Assembly: GCA_017307735.1 (NCBI GenBank)
Contig: JAFKGR010000008.1
Coordinates: 102,018-166,017 of the forward strand
Length of the DNA: 64,000 nucleotides
Reading direction: 5' to 3'
Origin: Chitinophagaceae bacterium
GTDB taxonomy: Bacteria > Bacteroidota > Bacteroidia > Chitinophagales > Chitinophagaceae
Shown here piece after piece: positions 1 to 8,843 of the stretch (its first letter is position 1; every line of letters starts with the position of its first letter). The notes beneath the pieces are model-generated. The model ran no database searches, had not been told where the DNA came from, and saw nothing but the letters and a program-made list of their open reading frames with translations. The position numbers were made by a program, and so were the translations under genes.

Positions 1-447
1 TTTATCATCACAGCTTTTCAGAAGCTTAGCCTTAAATGGTCTGTTGCCGAAAAGGCTATCAATAGTAAGTCTTGGATGTAAATCCACAGATGCAGGGCTT
101 ATGATGCTAACCTTATCGTATCCCATCCTGGCTCCCTTCAACATGATAGTCCAATTATTTTCCTTTGCCAAAGAAGTAATTGTTTTTCCATTTAATTTGA
201 TATCGGCAGTTCCTGTCCGGAAAAAATTAATGGCAGTATCTTCACTCATTTCTATCCGGTCCGCCTTCCAGTTCACAGGAAATGTTTTGGGACGGCCAAC
301 CGCCCAGTCTCCAACCTGCGTGTAACCGGTACTGTCATATAATAACTTTTTTACCAGGTCGTACAATTCTGTTTTTGGAGCCTGGGCTTGTACAATAAAG
401 GATAGCATGCAAAAAAACAGGATCAGTGGGAATGATAATGTGCGCAT
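1..447 (-). CDS. Exported protein of unknown function, 3' end outside the window
   Basis: The minus-strand frame starts at the ATG at 447 and stays open for 149 codons to the window edge, so its C-terminus is missing. The first 20 or so residues (MRTLSFPLILFFCMLSF, then VQAQA) form a typical Sec signal peptide with an Ala-x-Ala-like cleavage site, so the product is exported. The mature part contains a short region rich in Thr, Asp and Lys, but I do not recognise a domain. The overlapping minus-strand frame at 335-577 lacks such features and is not preferred. Confidence 0.7.
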   Translation of the reverse strand, partial: MRTLSFPLILFFCMLSFIVQAQAPKTELYDLVKKLLYDSTGYTQVGDWAVGRPKTFPVNWKADRIEMSEDTAINFFRTGTADIKLNGKTITSLAKENNWTIMLKGARMGYDKVSIISPASVDLHPRLTIDSLFGNRPFKAKLLKSCDDK

Positions 448-784
448 ATTGCTTAGAATTTAAAATAAATAATTCGCAATATTTCACAAGATGGTTGGAA
501 CCGCATATAAATTTAATTAGAAATTCGATCAAAGAGATATTTAAATAAAAAAAATGTTTGGAAACCGTCCTTTTCAATTACCTGAAAAAGGAGTTAATAT
601 CTTACATCCATCCAATCTTTCAATATAGATATTTGCAGTTTGGGTTGTAAAATTCAGCCTCAATAAGAATCTTAGTAAAGAGACAAAATATTCTTCCGAT
701 TGTAAATAATACTCGCTAACTTTTCATAATCTTTCGAGAAACTGACATGAGGTGAAATTTTATTAAACTAAAACTTCGACCTGA
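448..784. other. Intergenic region between divergent genes
   Basis: This AT-rich stretch separates the minus-strand exported protein from the plus-strand AraC regulator, so it should hold both promoters. The sequence TAATCTTTC near 730 resembles the Bacteroidota TAnnTTTG box with one mismatch and lies about 45 bases before the AraC start. I see no RNA gene, repeat or convincing reading frame. Confidence 0.4.
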
Positions 785-1657
785 ATGCTGATCAGAGATT
801 TTTTACCTGAAAAAGAATTTTCCGAATACGTTCGGTGCGTGAGAATCGTACACATGAAGCCCACACAGGATGTTTCGGACTTTTCAAAATATTATGTTCC
901 CAAACCTGAGATGGTACTGCATGCCATTTTAAAAGGAGTTCAAAAAATTTGTATGACGACCACACCCGCGGAGGAATTTGAATTTAGTTGCTTTTTGTCG
1001 GGACAACAAACCAATCCCTTTATTTTAAAAAACAAAGGAGAATTATTGAATGTCCAGATAGTTTTTAATCCGACTGCCTTCTTTAAAATTACCGGTATCC
1101 CTTCCTCTGAAATGGCAAATAAATTTTTGGATGCGCCTTCAATTTTTGGCGACAAAATATTTTCTTATCATGAGCAATTGCAACATGCAGGTTCTTATGA
1201 CGAGATGATTCGTGGAGTCGAAAAGTTTATGGAAAGTATTCTGAAAAATGTGATAACTAAAAAAGCAAGGATTGACCATCTGTTTTATCTGGATGCCAAT
1301 TCGGATAACCTTTGTTTTATCAAAAAACTTGCGAAAGAGGCTTTTCTGAGTAATAAACAATTTGAACGGATTTTCTATGAACAGGTGGGAATAAACCCCA
1401 AAATGTATTTTAAAATCGTTCGATTTTTTAAGGCGTATAATATCAAAAATGCCAGGCCTGATTGGGATTGGCTGCGTATTGCGGCCGAATGCAACTATCA
1501 CGATTATCAGCATTTATCCAAAGATTATTTGCAATTTACCGGCTTCACTCCCACACAGTTTCACCGGCAAATCGAATCGGTCTCTCCTGAGAGGCAGCTC
1601 GGTATTGCAAATGAAATTTATCAACAACGTTTTTGCCAAAAGATGGAGAATCAGTGA
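785..1657 (+). CDS. AraC-family transcriptional regulator
   Basis: This 290-residue protein has an unassigned N-terminal half and a C-terminal AraC-type DNA-binding domain. The first helix-turn-helix covers roughly residues 179-213 (KKLAKEAFLSNKQFERIF and on) and the second 229-260, ending in the family-typical FTGFTPTQFH at 251-260. A cytoplasmic DNA-binding activator or repressor is expected; its ligand is unknown. The last 30 residues run straight into the remains of an alpha/beta hydrolase gene in another frame, which suggests the regulator once controlled a neighbouring enzyme gene. The 3' end of the regulator may lie at a deletion junction, but the DNA-binding domain is complete. Confidence 0.85.
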   Translation: MLIRDFLPEKEFSEYVRCVRIVHMKPTQDVSDFSKYYVPKPEMVLHAILKGVQKICMTTTPAEEFEFSCFLSGQQTNPFILKNKGELLNVQIVFNPTAFFKITGIPSSEMANKFLDAPSIFGDKIFSYHEQLQHAGSYDEMIRGVEKFMESILKNVITKKARIDHLFYLDANSDNLCFIKKLAKEAFLSNKQFERIFYEQVGINPKMYFKIVRFFKAYNIKNARPDWDWLRIAAECNYHDYQHLSKDYLQFTGFTPTQFHRQIESVSPERQLGIANEIYQQRFCQKMENQ

Positions 1658-2057
1658 GCATACTGGCGGCTCTGATTGAATCTGTATTACCAAAAGACAG
1701 CAATAGGATTTCAATCAGTGACGGATTGATATTAAATGACAAAAAAATGCGGCAACATTTAATAATGATATGGCCGATATCTTGTTCTATCATGATTGCA
1801 GCCCGGAAGATAAAGACCTTGCACACAAAAATTTGTGCCCGCAGTCATTGGCTGTTCTGGGTACTCAGGTTCATGTGACTGATGAAGTATATGGGAAAAT
1901 ACCGAAGTATTATATTTTATGCACAGAAAGCAAAGACCTTGATAAATCCATTTTGCCAATCCGGGTCAAATGTGATATAGTCATGGAAATTAAATCGAGC
2001 CACTCACCATTTTTTTCTCATCCTGAAGAACTGGTAAATGTTTTATCTGAAATATAA
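1621..2057 (+). pseudogene. Decayed alpha/beta hydrolase gene (C-terminal half, frameshifted)
   Basis: Two frames together spell the C-terminal half of an alpha/beta-fold hydrolase of the salicylate-esterase-like type. From about 1630 one frame reads FLPKDGESVSILAALIE. At the seven-A run at 1741-1747 the similarity moves to another frame, reading KNAATFNNDMADILFYHDC and then IPKYYILCTESKDL, and ending with HSPFFSHPEELVNVLSEI. The HSPFFSHPEEL segment carries the catalytic His of this family. The N-terminal half with the nucleophile elbow is absent, because the upstream sequence belongs to the AraC gene. The enzyme cannot be functional. The family assignment is from memory of the motif pattern. 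Confidence 0.75.
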
Positions 2058-2654
2058 TGGGTGAATAAATTGCACCGCAACTTTTTTGTGTGTTGAAAGT
2101 GGTGATATTTCGAGTTAGTTCATCAATTAAATAAAAATTTCAAATTCATCAGAACTATTTCCCCGATGGCAATGTTTTTGTATTTCGCCAAAAAAATTAA
2201 AAACAGGGACGCCTGCTCAGGAGGAACGCCCGTTTGTATAAACCTGCTTCCTTGTATAATCTGCTCCTGCTAATTTTACACCTGATTAATTCCGCTTTTC
2301 CGAGCGACTCCTTCTGCCCGACCTTTTGCCGAAGGAATAATTTGGAAATATTGAAAAGTCTCCAGCCAAAAAATCCTTCTCCTGAAAATCCCGCTTAGGT
2401 AGTTCAAAGTTTAATACCGCAATTCTGTGTTCAAAAATGGAATTGCTGTCAGGTTAAATATCCGGTCAATGAATCTTCTTATTGATGGTAATATTTCCTG
2501 CAGTAAACCAACATTGAAAATATGATTTTGCTATGAGTATTACGGCATGTCATATTTTCTTCATGTCCTTCTTATGAACATGAAAGATGCGAGTGAATAA
2601 AATCCGAATCCCACCAAATTATCAGTGATTTAATTCACCCTTAAATATTATATT
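2058..2654. other. Long intergenic region, possibly relic sequence
   Basis: No credible intact gene is seen. The plus strand is unusually pyrimidine-rich from about 2205 to 2400. The reverse strand there has a stretch of 50 or more codons without a stop but no start codon, which could be relic coding sequence or a dispersed repeat. The last 100 bases must contain the promoter of the lipoprotein gene at 2655. Confidence 0.35.
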
Positions 2655-3731
2655 ATGAAACAGAAAATTAATTTTAAATCAGCAGTAGTATTCCTGCTGT
2701 TTTTTATCTGCGCTTGTTCCAAAAATGAAGAGAAGTATAATCCCCCGGTGCCCCCTGCTTCGGAAGTCCATGGGCAAAATTCCAATGGTATTTATATGTC
2801 AGGGGTATCATTTAATGCAAATGTGGGTGGTACTTCCTATTGGAAAAATGGTGTACAGATAAAACTGAGTGAAATAGCAAAGTCCGCATTTTCTTCTTCT
2901 GTCTATCTGGAAAATGGTGATTTATACATTGGAGGGGCAGAACTTTATCCGGGCAAAGATTTCACCGCTGTGTATTGGAAAAATGGAGAAGCTGATTATT
3001 TGACCGATGGTTCGAATCCGGCATTTGTAACAGATATTGTTGCGGATAAAGGAATAGCCTATGTTGCAGGGTATGAACGCATTGGTAACTTCAATGTCGC
3101 AAAATACTGGAAAAACGGATCTCAACGTGTTCTTTCAAATGGAACCAGAGATGCCTATGCCAATGCAATCGCAGTTAACGGTGTTAATGTTTATGTTGCG
3201 GGTACCGAAGTTTACCCTACGGGAAGTGTGGCAAAGATTTGGAAAGACGGTTATGCAATTGATTTGACAAGTGAAGGGCAAAATGGAGTGGCCACTGGGA
3301 TTTTTGTCAATGGCAAAGATGTTTATGCATCCGGCTGGTATGAGGAAGGGAAAGTAAAAATTCCTTTTTTTTGGAAAAATGGCCAGCTTCTGAGGTTGTT
3401 TAGCAAGGCCGAGAATGCGGTCACTTCCAAAATATTTGTTTCAGGCAATGATGTGTATGTTTTGGGCAACGAAACGATTTATGATCCTGTAACTTCTCAT
3501 CCTGTTAGTACGGGTGTGTATTGGAAAAATGGGAATGAAATATTACTGACGAATGATAAGGAAGGCTCACAGGCCAATTCCCTTTTTGTGTCAGGAACAG
3601 ATGTTTATGTGGTGGGATTCAGAGGGTCTTTTGACAAGATTAAGCATGGCTATTGGATTAACGGGGATTTTGTTCCGCTTTATGATTCCATGAATTGTAC
3701 AGGCCTGGATGATATTTTTATTGTAAAATGA
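2655..3731 (+). CDS. Lipoprotein with seven WKNG repeats, probable beta-propeller
   Basis: The 358-residue product begins with a lipoprotein signal peptide (VVFLLFFICAC, lipidated Cys at 21), so it is anchored in an envelope membrane. The mature part contains seven copies of a unit of about 45 residues: a VYVAG- or VYVVG-like strand followed by YWKNG and a LT/LS strand. The WKNG-type cores begin near residues 63, 108, 152, 197 (WKDG), 240, 290 and 334 (WING). Seven regular beta repeats fit a seven-bladed propeller. No catalytic motif is visible. The gene lies 298 bases upstream of a sensor kinase that also has a periplasmic propeller, so a binding or sensing role is possible but unproven. Confidence 0.75.
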   Translation: MKQKINFKSAVVFLLFFICACSKNEEKYNPPVPPASEVHGQNSNGIYMSGVSFNANVGGTSYWKNGVQIKLSEIAKSAFSSSVYLENGDLYIGGAELYPGKDFTAVYWKNGEADYLTDGSNPAFVTDIVADKGIAYVAGYERIGNFNVAKYWKNGSQRVLSNGTRDAYANAIAVNGVNVYVAGTEVYPTGSVAKIWKDGYAIDLTSEGQNGVATGIFVNGKDVYASGWYEEGKVKIPFFWKNGQLLRLFSKAENAVTSKIFVSGNDVYVLGNETIYDPVTSHPVSTGVYWKNGNEILLTNDKEGSQANSLFVSGTDVYVVGFRGSFDKIKHGYWINGDFVPLYDSMNCTGLDDIFIVK

Positions 3732-4029
3732 TTCGTTTCGTGAGGAATAAAATAGCTTCTGTTCCGATTTTTAATTTGGGATCATTCAATAATAGTTGCA
3801 AATTAATTTGAAAGAAAAATTTAATCCTTCAGGAGGAATAAGTTTTTCTTTCATTTTTTTCGGTTTTAAAAAGACTGACAATAATTATTGACAGGCACAG
3901 AGTTTCATCAGGGCTTTGATTTTTAAATATTGGAAAATGTAAAACTCAAAATAGGGTGAAAAAACCCTGGCTATAAGCGAATTTACAGAGGATCTTGTCT
4001 TAAATTGGTAAGCCAAATACCAACGGGAT
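3732..4029. other. Intergenic region before the sensor kinase
   Basis: This AT-rich stretch between two co-oriented genes holds no reading frame, RNA or strong hairpin that I can support. It is long enough for a separate promoter for the kinase-regulator pair. Confidence 0.3.
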
Positions 4030-7000
4030 ATGAGATTTGCTCTCTCAATAATCTGTCTTGGTTTTTTTGTGAATACCTATTCACAATTGGGTCAACAATT
4101 GCATTATCGATTCCAACATTTGAACCGCAACAACGGATTGGCCGGTGAGAGCATTATTGGTATGGCCCAGGATGATAAAGGATTTATGTGGATGATTTCA
4201 TTTTACGACGGCATTCAGCGATATGACGGTGTGCGATTTCAGGATTTTAGCGACAAATTTGAGGGAGTCGGGAAAGATGGTATCGTGTTCGAAGCGTTAA
4301 GGTCGGTAAATGGCAGGTTGTATATAAGGTCTAACGGTGATGATTATACCTTAAATTCCTTTAGAACCAGATTTATTAAAAGTGAATTACCAGATCAATC
4401 AAAACCGGGCCTTGTTTTTTGGGATGAGAAGGGGATGAAGTGGGAGCTTTTTGCTGACCGGCTGATTTGCTACACAAATAAAAATTCCGGAGAGAAACCC
4501 ACGGAACTCAGGTTATATGAAGGTCTCAAAGGTGTAAGTTCGAATTTAATCTTTGATTCTGTAAGGCAACAATACTGGTATTGTGAAACTGATGCTATCA
4601 GATTATTCGATTTGAAATCGGGAAAAGCATATTCTTCCACAGGGCAATTCAGGCACACTCTGTTTCAATTTCTGCGAAAAAGAAATAAATATATCTATTC
4701 GGCTATGGTGCTGGACAAAGATCTTAATTTATGGATAGCGCGTTGGGGAGGTTTGTTCAGGTACAATTTGAAAACAGAAGAAATAAAAGAGTACGTTTTT
4801 CCCGATTCTTCTAAAAGTCTGCACCTGAATCAGAAGGATGTGTCTCCCTTCCAGGTCAATTCTTTTTTTCTGGATCACTACGGGCAATTGTGGCTTGCGA
4901 CGTATGGAAAGGGCTTGTTGAAATACAATAAAAAGAAGGATGCTTTTGATTATGTTCTTTCTTCAAGAGAAGATCCTTTTTCTATCAGATACAATTTTGA
5001 AATTTTTTCATTGTACCAGGATGATCAGGATAATATCTGGGTAGGCACTGACAATGGAATCAGTATTTTTAATCCATACCACGATTTTTTTAGAACAATT
5101 GCGCATGATCCGGCAAATCCGAACTCATTGCCGCGGTCCGAAATTCAGGTGTTGTTGCAGGTGAAGAATGGTGATATCTGGATTGGTACATGGGGAGGCG
5201 GGATAACTGTTTTTGACAGTGCATTCAATTTCAAGTCACACTTGTTATTTGCAGAAATAAGTGCAAATTTGGTATGGGGCCTCATTGAGGATACTAAAAG
5301 CAATGTTTGGGTTACCAGTCAGGCCGGATTGATAAACAGGATCAATCCAATTACGAAAGCCATAGACAGTACTTTTTTTCTGGGGAGCAGCAGGTCCACA
5401 ATCAGAAGTGTATTGAAAGATGCATCCGGAAATATTTTTTTTGGATTGCACAATGGAAAAGTGATTAAGTTGCTGGCATCACAAAACAAAATCGCAGAGC
5501 TTAATTATCAGAAATCCGTAAACGTAACAAAACCCATTATCAATTTGTTTACCGATGAAAAGCAAAATATCTGGGCTTCCAATCTTCGCGGGATTTACAA
5601 ATTGGATACCGAAAAAATGATTTTTACAGATTCCTTCTTTACCTCTCCCGAAAGAAAATTCAGTACAATGGGATTGGTGAGCAGCAGATTTAATGACAGC
5701 TCCATTCTGTTAAGCAATTTAAATGGTGGAGGTGGCTACTTTAATGCCGAAACAAAAACATTCCGGCCGTGGAATTTTCGCGATAAACTGCAAGCTGCCC
5801 GGATTTCAGCAATCAAAACAGACCACAATGGAAATATATGGTTCACGTCAGGTTTTGGAATTTATTATTTCGCAGCAGGAAGAGAAAGAGAAGTAAATAG
5901 CATAGCAATTCCCGAAGGCATGCTACATTCCTCATTCATGCCCACTCCGATTATCTCATTGAAAGATGGCAATTGGGCCACTGCTACCTCTATGGAGTAT
6001 GTTATTTTCAAGCCGGAAAACCTGATAAAGAAAAATATAAAAAACAAACCGGTTACTATTTCAGGTTTAAAAATTTTTGAAAACCAATTCCTGATTGATT
6101 CATTTCTCATCAAAGGCCTGCCCGTCGTACTCAATCACAATCAGAATTTTATTAGCATAGAATTTTCCCCGCTGACTTATAATGCTGTCAACACTACCAA
6201 ATATGCTTATAAACTTTCTGGCATCGACGAAAACTGGGTAATGGCCGATGGTTCATTATCCGCAGAATACACTAACCTGAAACCTGGTGAATACACCTTT
6301 TCTGTAAGGCCTGATGGAAGTCTCGATGAAGACGCTATAAAAACTTTCAGATTTATTATCACTCCTCCTTTATGGAAAACCTGGTGGTTTTACTCCTTTC
6401 TGATACTTTCCGGATTGGTTATAACGGTAATGGGTATCCGAAGGAGAATTAAAACGATTCGAATAGAAGCCAATCTGAACCAAAAAGTTCTTGAAACAGA
6501 AATGGCTGCATTACGTGCACAAATGAATCCTCATTTTATTTTCAATTGCCTCAGTGCGATTGATAACCTGATTCAAAATGATGAAAGAGACAGGGCTACC
6601 AGTTATCTGGCCAGGTTTGCCCGCCTGATCAGGAATGTGCTGGAAAGCTCTAAGAATAATGTAATTCCTTTCTACAAAGATTTTGAAACCATTCAGTTGT
6701 TTATCGATTTGGAGAGATTCAGAAGCAATGGAAAATTCAGCTACCAGTTACAGGCAGATCAGGAACTGTTGAATGGAGATTATAAAGTGCCCCCCATGCT
6801 TGTGCAGCCGTTTATTGAAAATGCAATTCATCATGGATTATTCAATAAGGAAGAAGGGGATAAACATCTCAGGGTTGATGCAAAACTCGATAAGGATTTT
6901 ATTGTTTATACAATATCTGACAATGGTGTCGGGAGAAAAAAGGCGGAAGAACTGAAAAATATAAACCGGCCGGCACACATGTCTTATGGCATCCGTATTT

Positions 7001-7155
7001 CACAGGAAAGAATAAAAAACTTCAATCGCCATTTACCGTCAAATAAATTGGGAAATGTTCAGGATAAGGATTTGGTGGTTACGGATCTCAAAGTGAATGG
7101 TGAATGTGCAGGGACTGAGGTCAAGTTAAGACTGAAGATTAATTCAAATATTTAA
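4030..7155 (+). CDS. Sensor histidine kinase, LytS/YehU type, with periplasmic propeller and Y_Y_Y domain
   Basis: This 1041-residue inner-membrane sensor starts with a signal peptide (to about residue 18). Reg_prop-type repeats (such as DDKGFMWMISF, DDQDNIWVGTDNGI and KNGDIWIGTWGGGI) form a large periplasmic double-propeller region. A Y_Y_Y domain follows at about 702-770 (YAYKLSGIDENWV), then one membrane helix near 787-805. The cytoplasmic His_kinase module has the phospho-acceptor motif NPHFIFN with His835, an N-box (PFIENAIHHGL, about 921-935) and a G-box (DNGVGRKKA, about 964). The gene ends 10 bases before a LytTR response regulator, its likely partner. Unlike the Bacteroides hybrid regulators it has no fused receiver or AraC domain. 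The ligand cannot be read from the sequence. Confidence 0.92.
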   Translation: MRFALSIICLGFFVNTYSQLGQQLHYRFQHLNRNNGLAGESIIGMAQDDKGFMWMISFYDGIQRYDGVRFQDFSDKFEGVGKDGIVFEALRSVNGRLYIRSNGDDYTLNSFRTRFIKSELPDQSKPGLVFWDEKGMKWELFADRLICYTNKNSGEKPTELRLYEGLKGVSSNLIFDSVRQQYWYCETDAIRLFDLKSGKAYSSTGQFRHTLFQFLRKRNKYIYSAMVLDKDLNLWIARWGGLFRYNLKTEEIKEYVFPDSSKSLHLNQKDVSPFQVNSFFLDHYGQLWLATYGKGLLKYNKKKDAFDYVLSSREDPFSIRYNFEIFSLYQDDQDNIWVGTDNGISIFNPYHDFFRTIAHDPANPNSLPRSEIQVLLQVKNGDIWIGTWGGGITVFDSAFNFKSHLLFAEISANLVWGLIEDTKSNVWVTSQAGLINRINPITKAIDSTFFLGSSRSTIRSVLKDASGNIFFGLHNGKVIKLLASQNKIAELNYQKSVNVTKPIINLFTDEKQNIWASNLRGIYKLDTEKMIFTDSFFTSPERKFSTMGLVSSRFNDSSILLSNLNGGGGYFNAETKTFRPWNFRDKLQAARISAIKTDHNGNIWFTSGFGIYYFAAGREREVNSIAIPEGMLHSSFMPTPIISLKDGNWATATSMEYVIFKPENLIKKNIKNKPVTISGLKIFENQFLIDSFLIKGLPVVLNHNQNFISIEFSPLTYNAVNTTKYAYKLSGIDENWVMADGSLSAEYTNLKPGEYTFSVRPDGSLDEDAIKTFRFIITPPLWKTWWFYSFLILSGLVITVMGIRRRIKTIRIEANLNQKVLETEMAALRAQMNPHFIFNCLSAIDNLIQNDERDRATSYLARFARLIRNVLESSKNNVIPFYKDFETIQLFIDLERFRSNGKFSYQLQADQELLNGDYKVPPMLVQPFIENAIHHGLFNKEEGDKHLRVDAKLDKDFIVYTISDNGVGRKKAEELKNINRPAHMSYGIRISQERIKNFNRHLPSNKLGNVQDKDLVVTDLKVNGECAGTEVKLRLKINSNI

Positions 7156-7165
7156 ATATTCATTT

Positions 7166-7909
7166 ATGCTGTCAGCTATTTTGATTGATGACGAAGAAGC
7201 AAGCCTGAATTCATTAAGGCAGAAGATTGTAAAACATTGCCATGAAATAGAGATTCTGGCAACCTGTACAAAAGCCGAAGAAGGGCTTTCTCTGATTGAA
7301 GATCTTCATCCCGATATGATATTTCTCGATATTGAAATGCCCATCATGAATGGTTTCACCCTTCTTCAAAAACTTGATTATAGGAATTTCGAACTTGTCT
7401 TTGTTACTGCCTATGATCATTACGCACTAAAAGCCATTAAGTACAGTGCGCTGGATTATTTGTTGAAACCAGTTGAGGTTGAAGATTTGAAAGCAGCAGT
7501 TAAAAAGGCAATTGAAAAGAAACAAAACCTACCCAATAAACGGTTGGAATTTCTTTTGGAAAACATGATCAGCAATAATAAAAGGTTGAACAGAATTGCC
7601 ATTTCATCTGTGGAAGGCCTGCAATTTATCAGGGTTGAAAATATTGTATATCTGGAAGCGAGCGGCAATTACACCAATGTACATTTGGCAGAGAAAAAGA
7701 AATATCTCAGCAGCCGGAATATGAAAGAATATGAGGATTTGCTGCCACCAGACAATTTTATCAGGATACACAATTCCTATATCATTAATAAAAATTTTGT
7801 GGAAAAATACATTCGTGGCGAGGGTGGACAGGTAGTACTCGAGGGAAACATTACCCTCGATGTTTCCAAAAGAAGGAAATCCGATTTCTTAAGTTTAATT
7901 GGGATATAA
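7166..7909 (+). CDS. LytTR-family response regulator
   Basis: The 247-residue product has a receiver domain (about 1-120) with the acidic pair Asp8/Asp9, phospho-acceptor Asp55 in IFLDIEMP, Thr81 and Lys101 in YLLKPVE. A C-terminal LytTR DNA-binding domain (about 143-245) carries the typical VYLEASGNYTNVHL and FIRIHNSYIINK. It is a cytoplasmic transcription factor, most likely phosphorylated by the kinase encoded immediately upstream. The target genes are unknown; the LytTR class normally binds paired direct repeats. Confidence 0.93.
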   Translation: MLSAILIDDEEASLNSLRQKIVKHCHEIEILATCTKAEEGLSLIEDLHPDMIFLDIEMPIMNGFTLLQKLDYRNFELVFVTAYDHYALKAIKYSALDYLLKPVEVEDLKAAVKKAIEKKQNLPNKRLEFLLENMISNNKRLNRIAISSVEGLQFIRVENIVYLEASGNYTNVHLAEKKKYLSSRNMKEYEDLLPPDNFIRIHNSYIINKNFVEKYIRGEGGQVVLEGNITLDVSKRRKSDFLSLIGI

Positions 7910-8029
7910 AAAATTAGAGTGTATTATCGCGAAGACCCTCAAAAATTTATTTATGTAGAGAAGGTGAGTGATATTATAATCCAACTGAAAACCCATCTTT
8001 CAATTTCCGAATAATTCTTTTCCCAAAAT

Positions 8030-8566
8030 CTAACTCTTGTGAAATACCTCAACGTTGAGATCGAGATTTACATCCTTGCCCGCGATAACGGCTCCCGTTT
8101 CGAGAGTGGCATTGTATTTTAAGCCGAAATCAAAACGATTTATTTTACCGGTAATTTCAAAACCAGCTCTTTCTACTCCGGATAGGTTGTCTTTCATCAG
8201 GCTTCCTCCATCTACCCGCAACGTGACCAAATTTGTGGTCCCCCGTATGGTAAGATTTCCGGCCATTTCATATTCATCATTGCCTTTATTTGTTATCTGT
8301 GTACTTTCAAAAATTATTTTTGGATAATGTAATACATCGAAAAAACTTTCACCTTTCAACATGTCATCCCTGCTTTGCAATTTGGTACTAAGCGAGGTGA
8401 CATCAGCACTGAACCTGGCTTTTGCTGTTGTGAAATCATAGTCTTTTGTTTCCAACGATCCCTCAAACTTTTGAAATTCTCCGACGATATTCGAGACCAT
8501 CATGTGTTTAACCTTGAATTGAATCATTGAATGTCCGGGATCTAACTGCCACTTTATTATCGGCAT
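8030..8566 (-). CDS. YceI-family protein
   Basis: The 178-residue protein matches the YceI lipocalin-like family along its full length: it opens with WQLDPGHSMIQFKVKHMMVS, and the middle has FFDVLHYPKIIFEST and the late strand GFEITGKINRFDFGLKYN. The family forms a beta-barrel that binds polyisoprenoid or other lipophilic ligands. There is no signal peptide, so this copy appears cytoplasmic, unlike the periplasmic E. coli protein. It converges on the response-regulator gene and looks monocistronic. Confidence 0.9.
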   Translation of the reverse strand: MPIIKWQLDPGHSMIQFKVKHMMVSNIVGEFQKFEGSLETKDYDFTTAKARFSADVTSLSTKLQSRDDMLKGESFFDVLHYPKIIFESTQITNKGNDEYEMAGNLTIRGTTNLVTLRVDGGSLMKDNLSGVERAGFEITGKINRFDFGLKYNATLETGAVIAGKDVNLDLNVEVFHKS

Positions 8567-8843
8567 AAGCTACATTTATTTAATTTGATATAAGTTTTAA
8601 TCAACTTGCAAAGTTATTGCCAAAAAAGGGTCAGCGTTGATCAATCAGTTGGAAAGAAAGAAACGAATGCCAAACCGGATAATCTCCTTCGAATGAAAGC
8701 TCAGATCCGGTGGTGCTTGTATTTGGATGGGAAAAATATTACCCAACAAAACGTGCAGACCCGGAACGTAGATATTAAACCTTTATTCATTGCCTGTATG
8801 ATGTAAATGTTTTCTGAACAGGACAAATTTTTTTGAATTGAGA

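Noticed and set aside
335..577. Minus-strand frame of 80 codons near the left edge
   Set aside because: It overlaps the signal-peptide start of the better supported exported protein in another frame, and its composition is not protein-like.
1741..1747. Programmed frameshift at the seven-A run in the hydrolase remnant
   Set aside because: Although the run is slippery, the N-terminal half with the catalytic Ser is absent, so a frameshift would not give a working enzyme.
8606..8806. Plus-strand frame of 66 codons between YceI and the AsmA gene
   Set aside because: It has no start signals, no hydrophobic or domain pattern and no conserved motif; it looks like a chance frame.
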